From Saccharomycopsis phalli (lineage: Eukaryota > Ascomycota > Saccharomycetes > Ascoideales > Saccharomycopsidaceae): a stretch of DNA of 64,000 bases. A program made the translations under genes and the position numbers. Below the pieces are notes generated by a model. The model searched no databases, was not told where the DNA came from, and worked only from the letters and a program-made list of their open reading frames with translations. This document shows, piece after piece, positions 40,803 to 50,965 of the stretch (positions are counted from its first letter, which is position 1; each line of letters opens with the position of its first letter). The stretch lies in contig CP073218.1 of the NCBI GenBank assembly GCA_020342235.1, positions 1 through 64,000 of the forward strand, in the 5' to 3' direction.

Positions 40803-42680
40803 ATGCGATGGTTTAAGAATGGCCAGCATGGGGATTTTGAAGCTGAGAAACAGGAGCGATACGATGACAGCACACAGGACGGCCTGTACTATAGTATAGG
40901 CAACGAGTCGGACAGCTTAGGCAAGCCAACCAGCGATATGGAGGACAGTTTTAAAGAAAGCTTTTACGAGGAGCAGAGGAGTAGCTTGACAGGGAAAAGC
41001 GACGACGGAGAGTTAGAGAAGGAAATCACCGAGATCTTGGAAAAGTACGAAAATAATCAGTCGGTGACTGTGCATGAGAAGTCGGAGTTCTTGCTGGACT
41101 TGAATGTCGATATACTGCAGCGCGAATATCAGCGATTGCATAATATGGATCTCCAAATCGATGCATTGTTAAAGCAATTGCTTGGAGACGTGTCACCGAG
41201 TGATTTGGGCGAGCCAGTCGTTGTTGAGGAAGACTTGGAAATGCGTGATAAGTATTTCCAGCTTGCCAACGAGCTTGCCTCAGAGATGGACAGTAACGTT
41301 ATGATGTACAAGGCATACTACCGGCTAGCCCTTAGTTACCGCCGAGCGAAGTTGGAGAACCAGCGGCTACGAGCCGTCAACAGCAGTTTGGAAAAGCAGG
41401 ATTTGGAAGCGAAAAACATCAAGTTGGTAGAGGCCCAGAACCGCATGAAAACCAGTTTCAATGAGTTGGAAGCGAAAAAGCAGCAGCTACAGAAGCAGTA
41501 TGAAGATTCCCTAGAGGAAATGCATCAGTTGAAGCTCGAGCACCAGAGAGACGCGGAAGAAAAAGATAATAAGCTTCTGGAAGCGAAAAAGGAAAATACT
41601 GAGCTACAAGAAAAGATTTCGGAGCTAAATAATACTATAGATGCCCTCCAGAAGCAGGTATTAGACCAAAGCGGTATTCAGTCATTGGAAGAGTCTGTAA
41701 GACACTCGGGCGAGGCCATTATAAAACTACGAGGAACTGTGTCGGCCATCTCCGAAGAAAAACAGATAGCCTCGCAAAAGACAGAAGAGCTAGAGTCCAA
41801 ATTCAATGAGCTACAGTTAAAGCTTTCAAAGGAACAGAATGACTTTTCGGCACTTATTCAGAAGTACGCGGACAGGGAAAAGAACCTACTCAGTGAAATC
41901 AGCAGACTTAAGTCTGTCAATAACACCCTTCACCTAAGGGGAACTTCCGACGACTTGTATAGTACAAAGCACAACTACAGATTTGGAATGCCGGTAAATA
42001 ACAACTCGGTCAGCTCCTCCAGCAGGAGTAATTCTGTCGTCTCACAAGACGCTTTTAATCTCCGGAGTCAAGAAGAGCACTATGAACACGAAATATATGA
42101 CGACCCAAGGACAAATGGCATTATTTCCAATTCGGCCTCGATGAAATCTCTCTCACGAAGGCCGCTAACAATGGAAAATATAGAGGAGAAACAGGAAATG
42201 TCTGACATCTCTATTGGATCATCCGAAGCTGACACTGAAGTTGTGATCGATGAACACAATATTGAAGATCAAATTGACTCCCGGCCTTCTTCAAGTAGCA
42301 CGGCGCCTAACTCGCTTAGAATGGTAAATTCGGCACCAATATACTCCTCATCCACATCCAAAGAACCTCCAATCCCAAACAATTTACCATTAAAGTCAAT
42401 CAGCGATTTGACCAACGGCAACGAACAACAACTACACTTTGAAATAAATCCAGATGGAAGTCCACGATGGGTATCAAAGCCTCGCATCGACGTTAAGACG
42501 AACTTCTTTCAGATGCACCGAAGAACCCAGTCACTCTTATCTGTGCCCTCCAAGATACCTAGATCCAATTCTCTACAAACCAAGAATAGCAATGTTTTTT
42601 TGGACAACAATAGTAAGAATACTGGTGGGCTATACCAAAGAAAGTTCAATAGTGTGAATAATTTCAACAAAATACAATAA
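40803..42680 (+). CDS. coiled-coil protein, function unknown
   Basis: 625 aa. An acidic N-terminus (1-80) is followed by a helical segment (LLDLNVDILQREYQRLHNMD, about 97-117) and a long heptad-rich coiled coil at about 190-375 (Gln, Glu, Lys and Leu dominated). The C-terminal half is disordered and Ser/Asn-rich with basic-Ser motifs such as RRTQSL and KIPRSNSL that look like phosphorylation sites. I do not recognise the family; a spindle-pole, cortical or septin-associated scaffold would fit this layout. It shares a 127-bp divergent promoter with the mitotic-exit-like kinase, so co-regulation is possible but not shown. Confidence 0.75.
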   Translation: MRWFKNGQHGDFEAEKQERYDDSTQDGLYYSIGNESDSLGKPTSDMEDSFKESFYEEQRSSLTGKSDDGELEKEITEILEKYENNQSVTVHEKSEFLLDLNVDILQREYQRLHNMDLQIDALLKQLLGDVSPSDLGEPVVVEEDLEMRDKYFQLANELASEMDSNVMMYKAYYRLALSYRRAKLENQRLRAVNSSLEKQDLEAKNIKLVEAQNRMKTSFNELEAKKQQLQKQYEDSLEEMHQLKLEHQRDAEEKDNKLLEAKKENTELQEKISELNNTIDALQKQVLDQSGIQSLEESVRHSGEAIIKLRGTVSAISEEKQIASQKTEELESKFNELQLKLSKEQNDFSALIQKYADREKNLLSEISRLKSVNNTLHLRGTSDDLYSTKHNYRFGMPVNNNSVSSSSRSNSVVSQDAFNLRSQEEHYEHEIYDDPRTNGIISNSASMKSLSRRPLTMENIEEKQEMSDISIGSSEADTEVVIDEHNIEDQIDSRPSSSSTAPNSLRMVNSAPIYSSSTSKEPPIPNNLPLKSISDLTNGNEQQLHFEINPDGSPRWVSKPRIDVKTNFFQMHRRTQSLLSVPSKIPRSNSLQTKNSNVFLDNNSKNTGGLYQRKFNSVNNFNKIQ

Positions 42681-43060
42681 TGAATTCCTGCTTACAGTAC
42701 TTGAAGGACACATCTTTTTGGAAATCTTCCCGACATGTTTCCCCGGCACTTGATACATTTACATGATCAAGATTCGGCTTTTTATGCTTCTGTAATTGAC
42801 GTTAGTTTTCGAATCCGCTTATGTAACTCAGAACAGCCTCTCATGTATACTGCTGTAGTTGATGCTGACTTCCACGTCCGCTTATATAATCTAGAACTCC
42901 TTTTTATGTATGTTACTTTCCGCTTATATAATCGGCAGCTGCTTTTCATAGGTGCCCCTAAACGGACGTTATCCGATTATGTAATTGATATGAAGATTTT
43001 ATATGCGATTACATAATACACATCAATTTTCAGCTCATCGCAAAAGCCTTTCAAGACCCA
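42681..43060. repeat. intergenic with imperfect repeats upstream of YJU2
   Basis: Three imperfect repeats centred on CGCTTATRTAATC-like cores (about 42,818, 42,881 and 42,919), each followed by a TTTTATGTAT-like run. They keep a 93-codon frame open (42,735-43,016), but its peptide only mirrors the repeat and it ends 44 bp before YJU2, so I treat it as promoter or minisatellite DNA. Confidence 0.5.
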
Positions 43061-43810
43061 ATGTCCGAACGAAAGAGCATAAATAAGTATAGAGCACCAG
43101 AGTATTATGCTTTAAACGTTGAAAAGGCAAAGAAAAAACTCAATAAAGGCAAAGGGAGTAATAAAGATGTGCGTTTGATGGCGCCCTTCTCTATGAAGTG
43201 TTTGTCATGTAATGAATATATTGCAAAGAGTAGGAAGTTTAATGCTAGAAAAGAGACGACAAAGGAAAATTATTTGGGTTTGAAAATATTTAGGTTCACA
43301 ATTCGATGCCCTCGGTGCTCCCTGTCAATTAAGTATAGAACAGATCCAAAATCGGCAGATTATATCGTTGAGAGTGGTGCAGTTCGAAATTATATTAGTA
43401 AGGAAGTGGCAGAGCAGCAGAGCGAGACTTTAGAAGAAACTCTTAACAGGTTAGAGAAGGAGGAGAAGGAAGCACGCGAGAAGGAGACCAAGGGAAGTGT
43501 CGATGATGATAGTACTGCCATGGAGAAATTGGAAAAGAGGTACCAGGAAAATTTGAAGGAGAAGCAATTAAACGATCAAGTTGAAAGCCTCATGACCAGA
43601 GAGGTGATAAACGAAGAGAAAATTTCCGAAGTCACAAATGCTGCTAAGATGCAATTAGAAGAAGAGTTGGAGCAGGCAGCAGCTGATGCGTTCAAGACTT
43701 TTGAAAAATCTTCATCAGTTCTGGAACCTATTTCAAAAGTTCAGCTTGTTAAGACTGTTTCTAAAATTACTAAGGTGGTTCCAAAACGGAAGCGAAAAGT
43801 GGTTATATAG
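43061..43810 (+). CDS. YJU2: pre-mRNA splicing factor Yju2/Cwc16
   Basis: 249 aa. The N-terminal 115 residues are strongly typical: MSERKSINKYRAPEYY, then RLMAPFSMKCLSCNEYIAKSRKFNARKET, FRFTIRCPRCSLSIKYRTDPKSADYIVESGAVRNY. The two CxxC pairs (CLSC, CPRC) bind zinc. The C-terminal half is Glu/Lys-rich coiled coil ending in a basic KRKRKVVI tail. Yju2 joins the NTC complex and is needed for the first catalytic step of splicing. Length is close to the budding-yeast protein (278 aa). Nuclear. No intron. Confidence 0.95.
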   Translation: MSERKSINKYRAPEYYALNVEKAKKKLNKGKGSNKDVRLMAPFSMKCLSCNEYIAKSRKFNARKETTKENYLGLKIFRFTIRCPRCSLSIKYRTDPKSADYIVESGAVRNYISKEVAEQQSETLEETLNRLEKEEKEAREKETKGSVDDDSTAMEKLEKRYQENLKEKQLNDQVESLMTREVINEEKISEVTNAAKMQLEEELEQAAADAFKTFEKSSSVLEPISKVQLVKTVSKITKVVPKRKRKVVI

Positions 43811-44389
43811 CGGGCGATATTGTATACACGGCATAGAATTATTAGGTTCAATGCCTCTGAACAAAATAGGTACATTTACAGACATAATAGCAACTGGATA
43901 GCCAGAGGCGATTTGGCTTCAGTTGTGTTATTAGACTACTATTTATTAAAGTCGTTGTTGGAAGTCTAATCATGCTTTGTTAATTCAGGAACGGGGACAT
44001 TGCACTATACCTTTAAACTTAATTGGTTTTTATTTCATACGATGTTGCTATCTCGGCCATATTCTCATTGTATACCAGTTTCTGATTTGCCGCAAAAAAT
44101 TACTAGACTGGGTCTACTACTAAATGAAGAATGGCCAGCAATTTCATTCCATAACCGAGTAAAAGTTACAACAAACTTTCCGCTCAGATGAAATTTGAAA
44201 TAATAAAAGTCGCAAAATTCTCTTATTACTATGTTATTGGCCAATTATGAAGTTATAAATTCACTAGTGATATAGTGGCTCTGGTATTTTACGTAGTAGG
44301 ACCCATGTTTAATTATTTTATATTTTTCTAGCCGTCCTTAAAATGGAAGTCGTCAAAAAAAGCGAATCTAAATTCCGTTTAATACAATT
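43811..44389. other. intergenic, nothing recognised
   Basis: AT-rich 3' flank of YJU2. The frame at 44,000-44,191 has no domain and no homologous context. Confidence 0.45.
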
Positions 44390-44600
44390 TTTTTTTTAAT
44401 AACAAATATACTGGAACCCAGTGGAGCACAGTGCTTCCACCATGAAATCCAGCGGCCGAATTGTTATGGTTGGGCAAGGTTTTCGACAGTATTGCAGTCA
44501 CAAGGTTTCCTGAAAGTATACTTTTCGAACTGCCGTGTTTCCGGAGGTAATATATTGTCCAATACGAAAGTAAATATAAATTAAAAAAAATTATAGAATG
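44390..44600 (+). repeat. short dispersed repeat (pair of 21,871-22,180)
   Basis: Begins after a T-run and ends in an A-rich tail (AAGTAAATATAAATT then A8). It shares the 3' module with 21,871-22,180 (CCTGA...CCGGAG...AATATAT...AAATA). ACCCAGTGGAG and GGTTTTCGACAG resemble pol III A and B boxes, but only loosely. Probably an old SINE or LINE tail. Confidence 0.45.
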
Positions 44601-44803
44601 ATTATGGTATCTGTAAACTAATCAATCTACTTATCCGCATATGTTGTAATATTTCGAGCATTGTCTGACATTTACCCAACATCTCAAGTCTTAGAATCGC
44701 GAATTAGATTATCACCGCTCATATGAACTTACATATAAACCAGATTAATATTGTCTTTGTAGTTAATGAATGATAAAGAAGAATATCTATATATCTTGAT
44801 TGT

Positions 44804-45153
44804 TGTAATAAAAAAGGGTTAGATTTCTTTCTTGAAGCTACATTAATCCGTTAATCTTCACATGCTTCTTGGCCACGCACCATTTCCACTTCCTTATGGC
44901 AATTATGCTAGTCTTTTATCAATTGTTCTTGTCTTTGGCAATTATGCTTCTTCCTTTTATCCGTTGTGCTTTATCTTTTCCCGAAATAACAAATCTACAG
45001 ACGATAACTAATCCCAATAGGCCTTAGTCCTGTTCTGACGAAAGGTTATTTCACTCCCTTTTTCAAGTATAAATAGTTCGACTTTTCTCTGAATTGTCAA
45101 GCAAATATATTTTAGCTATTTTACCAACTTCGTATCCTAGTTACTATATTACA
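44804..45153 (+). mobile_element. LTR-6 solo LTR with 5-bp target duplication
   Basis: 350 bp with inverted ends TGTAAT/ATTACA, flanked by ATTGT at 44,799-44,803 and 45,154-45,158. It has a TATAAATAG box at about 45,068 and TATTTTAGCTATTTTACC downstream, shared with 25,567-25,940 (minus). It is the only clear LTR in the right-hand arm. Confidence 0.9.
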
Positions 45154-45158
45154 ATTGT

Positions 45159-47426
45159 ATTACCTGTAGTAACACTTTTTCTATGCAAGCAGTACAGTTG
45201 TTATAACCTAGTATATTATCACATACTTCAGCATTAATAATACTACAGCCGTACATCGAAACAAATTATTAGTCAATAGATATATACGAAATTTCTACTC
45301 CTTTGATCTGAGAATGGGGTTTATCTACTATTGAGCAGCGTTTACCTCATTGAATATCAAATATACCACCTGTCATTCGTGCATGGTTATTCATTTACAC
45401 AAGGCTTAGACAAATGTCCGAGCTCAACATTAGTTCAAGTCGTGAAAATAGGTTTAGAAACTCTACTACTCGTCGTGTATTAACTTTGTAATTTCTAGCC
45501 GTTTGCCACTTTCGAGGCGAAGCTATACAGAAATGGCTGGTGTATACCTCGTTAAATAGGGTGGTCAACCTTGGGCTAAAAATAAAGACGCCTAGCCAAG
45601 AACATTAGGTTAGAAATAACTCTAATCAGCATTTGTTAACCTACGTCAAAATTGGCATGGTCATCCAATATGGTGCTGCACCCCATGGTAAATGTTGCGT
45701 TTGGTTTAGATAGTCTAATTTTGAAAGCTTCAGCCTTTGCTAATGCTCAACTAATTTACATTGGAACGGCATGAAACAGGCACGGAGACAGAGTCGCATA
45801 TTCCCCTATTATTGTTACTAAATACGTTTAATACACTTGATCGACGATATTTTAATATGTTTGAAGTTTTTTAAGTTCAGGCTTATGGGTGTATAGCCGT
45901 CATACAGATATGCACATTACAATAACCAGGCTCAACTATTGGAGAAGGTTTCGATTCAATGATGTAACAGGTGATTACTAACCATTGTATATTCATAGTT
46001 TGATTGCAGTTAACAACTATTAGATGTTTGCAACTTAATTACGGTCTACACAACTTGGCTTATATAAAGGCTAATATGGCCCTATGTGGGAATCATGAAG
46101 GCCAGAATATTTTGCAGTATTCATCATTAAAAGATGATGTGCTATCCCCAGACCATTTAAGGTTTTGCTACAATATTAGGATGTGAAGTAGCAACGGAGC
46201 GAAATATTAAGTGTACATGCTGAATAATTTTTGTAGCCAGACACCGTAGCCTCAGTGTCAGATCGCCCGGCTTACTAGATCTGGTACATTTCCAGGTCTT
46301 TACCTTTCTACCAAGACAAGACATCCACTGATCATGTGTGCCAAGTAAAACTTTATTTCTCTTTATACAACGAAAACATTTATTTAATATTTGGGAAATA
46401 GTCCTGGGGTTGTAGTGGCTACCCAAAAAAATTCACGCAGTTCACATGCGCCGTTGAATTACAGATTTACAGTTGTAAGGCACGAAGGAGTTTTAGTAGT
46501 TTACCGTGGCAATATGGGGGTTTCTTCGCTAGCTAGAATAGTTGGGAGCACTCGCACAATGTCTAGTGGTGTGGCCTGAGGTATGATCTAATTAATCTGC
46601 GATACTCCGCGAGTGGTCTGTACAAAACATTTTAGAAAATACGACGGACAAACCAAGAAAATTACATGTTAATACCAAAAAAATCTCTATTGTGACTTGT
46701 TACACAGACATTGGAATTTTGGAGATTAAGTAGCCGGTAACTTCTCAGACTTTCAGGTACAGGACCTGAAACCAATGCAGAAGACTGAGTACAGGTCATC
46801 ATTGTGTCTAATTTTCCGTAAATAGTTCGTGAAGTAGGCTCATGGGAGAGTGATGCCTCGCCCAGGGACCTATACGTACCTGTACGGCAGGAATTAGAAT
46901 TGCTAAAATTTATTAGTACATTTGGTAGCAGGATAAAGCCTGAGGGGGTTTAGACTTCCATAGTGCATATCACGTGAACGCATCAGGAGGTAGATTGGAG
47001 CGGATGATCGGATAGCAAGCCGGAACGCTTTTTCGGAATACTTGTGTTTCTAAAGTCTATATTAGGGTTACCAACAATATATTGATAGAAACTGAGACAC
47101 AATTTCTACTATAAGCTGATGCTTTATATACCTGATACAATCTGTTTTATGACCATGCTATTAACTGCAGGTTCCACTATAAATTACTTCAGGCTGTAAA
47201 CTAGTTGTACGTCCAATTTATGTGCTAGGCACGCGCCCGGCAAGACAAACCTAAGCCCGATCAAAATGTGCCAAGTACCATGACACAGACATTTCCAAGA
47301 CATTTTCCAAATACAGTAATTTATTTGCAATATCCGCTGTAACCTGAAACTAAAAATTTGTTGCCAGGGATTTTATATAAAACTTCTTCTCCCCCAACTG
47401 GCTCCCCAGACTATCAATACTCAAAG
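45159..47426. other. long gene desert upstream of the membrane-protein gene
   Basis: 2.3 kb with no credible gene on either strand; the frames at 46,004-46,579 lack domains and proper starts or context. No repeat from elsewhere in the window was recognised. A TTATATAAAA box at about 47,371 lies about 55 bp before the next ATG. Confidence 0.5.
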
Positions 47427-50054
47427 ATGGAGGAAGACCTACACGAGGACTCCACTTCTTACAGGGTTCCTGAGTCAGAAAGTGTTGATAAAAATCAACC
47501 AAAAGAAGTTAAAGCCGAAACTGGCAAAAAAAAAAAAACTAAAAAGAAGAACAATAAAGCCGCAAACAAGCAACCACAAGAACTGGAGAAGGCTGAAAGT
47601 CAACAGATAGAAATTGAGGAGGTTGAGAAAAATGTGAAAAGCGTGGAGAAAAAGGCCAAGAAGGAGAATAGCGATGCCGGTGAATCCGGCCCCAATGCCA
47701 AGGCCGAAAAAGTCGCTGAAATGGCAAATGAGGGGAAAGAACCGATGAAACGTGGGTTGTTTTGCACCGCCAAGAACATTTTCACCTCGGTGTACTTTGG
47801 GTGCTTTATTTGCATTCTCACTAATGTCGTGTTGATAATAATGGGTGCGGTCTTTACTGCTCCGAATGTTAAGATTTTGGCAGTACCATGCGTGAGCATC
47901 ATTCTTGCGCTACATGTTATGTTAATATTCTTGGCCCTGCGAGTCAAGTGCATGAAGAAACTTGTGTCCCGAAATATATTCTTCTATCATATATGGGGCA
48001 TTATTAGATTCTTGGTGGTGGTTGCTACCTTTGGCATTGCGGTTTGTTATGTTGCTAATTTATCCTCTGGTACCATCAACAACCCATTGAACTTGCTGAC
48101 TGAGAGATTAAAGGAATTGAACTTGGGGTTTGCGCCACGTCTCGCGATATTAATTGTCTCTCTCATGGCGTTCTTTTCCAACGTGCTTCTTCTAATCTTC
48201 CTCTGGGAGTTTCCAAAAAGAAGCCGGGCACATATTCTTATGGCAGTGTGCAGTTTCGCAAACTTCATATTGGCCATTGTCATCATCAAAATGTGCTACG
48301 ACAGCACCACGATGCGGCATTTCAAGCAAATCCACAACAAGGCTGCTCCCATCTTTTATCTCTATTCGGCTACGTTCATCATCTGTGGATCGTTGCTGTC
48401 CGTCACACTCTCGTTTGTCATTAAGGAGAATAATAGACTTTCCGATGTCATTGGCCAGATTACTTTGATGCAGGACTGCTTCTATTGTATCGTTGCCTTG
48501 TTCTCCTTTATATGCGCAATCAACTCTTTACTACACGTCATATCTAACGCATACAACTTCCCAATGGCAATTCCTGTGCTCTTCTTCTGTTGCACTGCTC
48601 TTTGCTGTGTCGTCGTTGTGTGCACTCGGTTATCAAGATCGCGCCAGCCTCCAAACTTTGGTGTCGAAGAATTGGACTTGGCAGGATTGACTGACGCACA
48701 GAAATCGGCGTACGCCAAGCTCATCACCTTTAACAAGAAGTCTAACCCAGGAGTGTCTGGTGAGGCTGTCATTCTGTTGATGGAATCTTACTCCCAAACC
48801 ACATTGAACGGAATGAAATGCAAAGTGTTGCGGGTGTTTAGAAAACCACAGGAGAAGGACGACGACGAGAACAAGTATGAAAAATCCGATACCTGGGAGA
48901 ACCTTGATAGAGAAGAGACCGTTTTCGATGAGGAGCAGACATTATTCGACTGTGATGAAATCGAGGCACCTAAACCGCTTACAAAGAACCAGCGGAAAAA
49001 GCTTGCCAAGAAAGCTGCGCAACAGGGAACCAGCTTCCCGTTGGAGTTGACTACGGAACAGGATTTCAAAGAGCGAGTGCAGTTCCATTCGGATTTGATG
49101 GCCACAGAGGCACTTGTGTTGTTCACCTGCATTGAATCATACGACTTGACCGAGACTCTTACCGGGCCAGTTGGAAACAAGATCCAGGCGTGGTTTGGTA
49201 AGAATTCGAAACGAAAATGGCTCTGCATCCGGTTTGGGTTGTTGGCTTTCCATTGGCCGTTTGTCAGATCGACTTTCTACTGCAGCAACTCCAAGAAGCC
49301 AGTGGCACGAAGTGCCGCTGTGATGTACGCCATTAGTCGATGGAACGGTGAGCAGCCATCCAAAGAAAGATGTACTATATTGCTTGACCCTACGTACAAG
49401 AACGCGTCGCCAGAGCAAGCCATTAGATTTGGAGGCTGGTATAAGTTGAGACTTCCAGCATCCCACATTATCAATTTGAAGCCTCACAAGGGCAAGACCA
49501 TTACCCAATACTTTAAAAGTATCAAATACAGAAACCAGGACGCAGACTATCGCCGTGCAGGTGGAGAAACCGTGGAGGTGAAGGACTTTGACGACGAAAG
49601 TTGCGAGACTGTGATGAGACTCTGGCGGAAGATCGCCGATGGACGATCAGAAAAGGGCAACACTTCGACGTTGGCCAAGCCGGATTCGTCTTTTATCAAA
49701 TGCATTGGAAGTGTTTCCAACAAGATGAACAACCGGTCTCTTTTGTTCCTCAAGGTTGATGGAGAAGTGATTGCTTCGTGTGTGTTGTTCCGGATTGGAG
49801 ACACAATCACGTCAGACCTTCAGGGCTTGGACCATGAGAAGGCACGTCCTATGAAGGCGTACTTTGTTATGATGCAAGAGGTGATCGCCATTGCTCTCAA
49901 GGAGGGCAAATCATTTGTGGACTTTGGTCCTACTACCGAAGCACCAAAGGTGAAGGTGGGTTGTAAGTCTGTGCCGTTGACTGGTGCGCTACGAACCACT
50001 TCGCCGATATTATCTGTGATAGTATCATTGGCTGCGAGTAATGTTAACGTTTAA
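47427..50054 (+). CDS. multi-pass membrane protein with GNAT-like (BioF2/FemAB-type) C-terminal domain
   Basis: 875 aa from the ATG at 47,427; the frame is open further upstream but without ATG. Residues 1-106 are charged, Lys/Glu-rich and disordered. About eight hydrophobic segments follow between about 115 and 402, then an acidic linker with a KNQRKKLAKKAAQ run. The C-terminal part (about 600-870) looks like an N-acyltransferase fold: IINLKPHKGKTITQYFKSIK, RSLLFLKVDGEVIASCVLFRIG, and FVDFGPTTEAPKVKVGCKSV near the end, the pattern seen in FemAB/BioF2-like GNATs. I infer a membrane-anchored acyltransferase of unknown substrate. The GNAT assignment rests on motif style only. Confidence 0.7.
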   Translation: MEEDLHEDSTSYRVPESESVDKNQPKEVKAETGKKKKTKKKNNKAANKQPQELEKAESQQIEIEEVEKNVKSVEKKAKKENSDAGESGPNAKAEKVAEMANEGKEPMKRGLFCTAKNIFTSVYFGCFICILTNVVLIIMGAVFTAPNVKILAVPCVSIILALHVMLIFLALRVKCMKKLVSRNIFFYHIWGIIRFLVVVATFGIAVCYVANLSSGTINNPLNLLTERLKELNLGFAPRLAILIVSLMAFFSNVLLLIFLWEFPKRSRAHILMAVCSFANFILAIVIIKMCYDSTTMRHFKQIHNKAAPIFYLYSATFIICGSLLSVTLSFVIKENNRLSDVIGQITLMQDCFYCIVALFSFICAINSLLHVISNAYNFPMAIPVLFFCCTALCCVVVVCTRLSRSRQPPNFGVEELDLAGLTDAQKSAYAKLITFNKKSNPGVSGEAVILLMESYSQTTLNGMKCKVLRVFRKPQEKDDDENKYEKSDTWENLDREETVFDEEQTLFDCDEIEAPKPLTKNQRKKLAKKAAQQGTSFPLELTTEQDFKERVQFHSDLMATEALVLFTCIESYDLTETLTGPVGNKIQAWFGKNSKRKWLCIRFGLLAFHWPFVRSTFYCSNSKKPVARSAAVMYAISRWNGEQPSKERCTILLDPTYKNASPEQAIRFGGWYKLRLPASHIINLKPHKGKTITQYFKSIKYRNQDADYRRAGGETVEVKDFDDESCETVMRLWRKIADGRSEKGNTSTLAKPDSSFIKCIGSVSNKMNNRSLLFLKVDGEVIASCVLFRIGDTITSDLQGLDHEKARPMKAYFVMMQEVIAIALKEGKSFVDFGPTTEAPKVKVGCKSVPLTGALRTTSPILSVIVSLAASNVNV

Positions 50055-50184
50055 TATCAAGAAAGAACCATACTTAATAATACACCATAAAGAGCACTAT
50101 TTTCTGTAGCAGAGGCACATGACTTGGTATCATGCACATGACCTGCAGTCGCTGACAAATGACCAAGCCTCGTAGGCGTTGCGA

Positions 50185-50544
50185 ATGTTTCTTTTCCGAA
50201 GATTTTTTGGTACCGCAATGTCCGCTGCAGAATTAAAGCCATTTATCGAGAAGGCCGAGGGCCTCATTAAAGACCATCCAGTTTTTGTGGCTTCCAAGAG
50301 CTACTGTCCTTACTGTAAGGCTACCAAGGCGAGATTGGCCAAGCTCGGAGTCAATGCTTTTATCGTTGAATTGGACCAGGAGAAGGACGGGAGCGAGCTC
50401 CAAGGCGCATTGAAGGAGATTACTCTGCAAGGCACTGTTCCAAACATCTTTATTGGCGGTAAGCACATTGGAGGGAACTCTGATTTGAATGCCTTGAGCG
50501 ACAAACAGGTGGAGGACTATGTTAAGGAGGCCAGCAAGTTGTAG
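50185..50544 (+). CDS. GRX1: dithiol glutaredoxin, possible dual start
   Basis: 119 aa from the first ATG (50,185) or 108 aa from the second in-frame ATG (50,218, MSAAELKPF). The active site CPYC is at 41-44. TVPNIFIGGKHIGG downstream supplies the cis-Pro and glutathione-binding loop. It reduces disulphides and mixed disulphides using glutathione. The extra N-terminus MFLFRRFFGTA is Arg-rich, lacks acids and could target mitochondria, so leaky scanning could give mitochondrial and cytosolic forms, as known for yeast Grx2. The symbol is by family; GRX1 versus GRX2 cannot be decided. Convergent with HIS4, 421 bp apart. Confidence 0.92.
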   Translation: MFLFRRFFGTAMSAAELKPFIEKAEGLIKDHPVFVASKSYCPYCKATKARLAKLGVNAFIVELDQEKDGSELQGALKEITLQGTVPNIFIGGKHIGGNSDLNALSDKQVEDYVKEASKL

Positions 50545-50965
50545 AGTCGAGCACACAATTGAACGGTGGTGGGTGCAGAAAGTTTGATGCTACTCAATAT
50601 TCCAGCAATATAGTGCGTATATAGGCAATATTAGATTGTGACAATGTCCAGTAGATGGCTAATTTGAAGGTGGGGAGACTCGGGTAGAGTAAATTATATC
50701 TAGTAGGTTACACCAGAGTAGGTTGCTGCACCAGAGTAGGTTGCTGCACCAGAGTAGGTTATAAATAAATGGGCATTGGATATCAATATTGCCCGAAATA
50801 AAAGGATTGAGGGAAATCTCGCTGATAATAGCCTATTGTGAAATTTCTAGGTTGGTGGTAAACTTTACGGCATTGGCAATGCAGCGCACAACTACACAAG
50901 GTTTACACTACAGGCAGCTTTGAATTAAATTATCCCTCGCTACCTACTTCACTATATCCTGCCAT
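50545..50965. other. convergent intergenic with 18-bp tandem repeat
   Basis: 3' regions of GRX and HIS4. Three tandem copies of CACCAGAGTAGGTTGCTG run from 50,711 to about 50,764, the last diverging at its end. No gene or strong hairpin terminator was seen. Confidence 0.6.

Noticed and set aside
42735-43016. 93-codon ATG-led frame before YJU2
   Set aside because: The peptide repeats because the DNA repeats, it ends 44 bp before YJU2, and no domain is seen.
45960-45990. B-box-like GGTTTCGATTCAA as a possible tRNA
   Set aside because: No acceptor, D or anticodon arms can be formed around it.
46157-46426. 89-codon minus-strand frame in the gene desert
   Set aside because: TTG start and no recognisable family; an A-run and repeat-poor DNA around it give no support.
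47358-47426. N-terminal extension of the membrane-protein gene
   Set aside because: It would start on TTG and overlaps the TATA-like box; the ATG at 47,427 is used.
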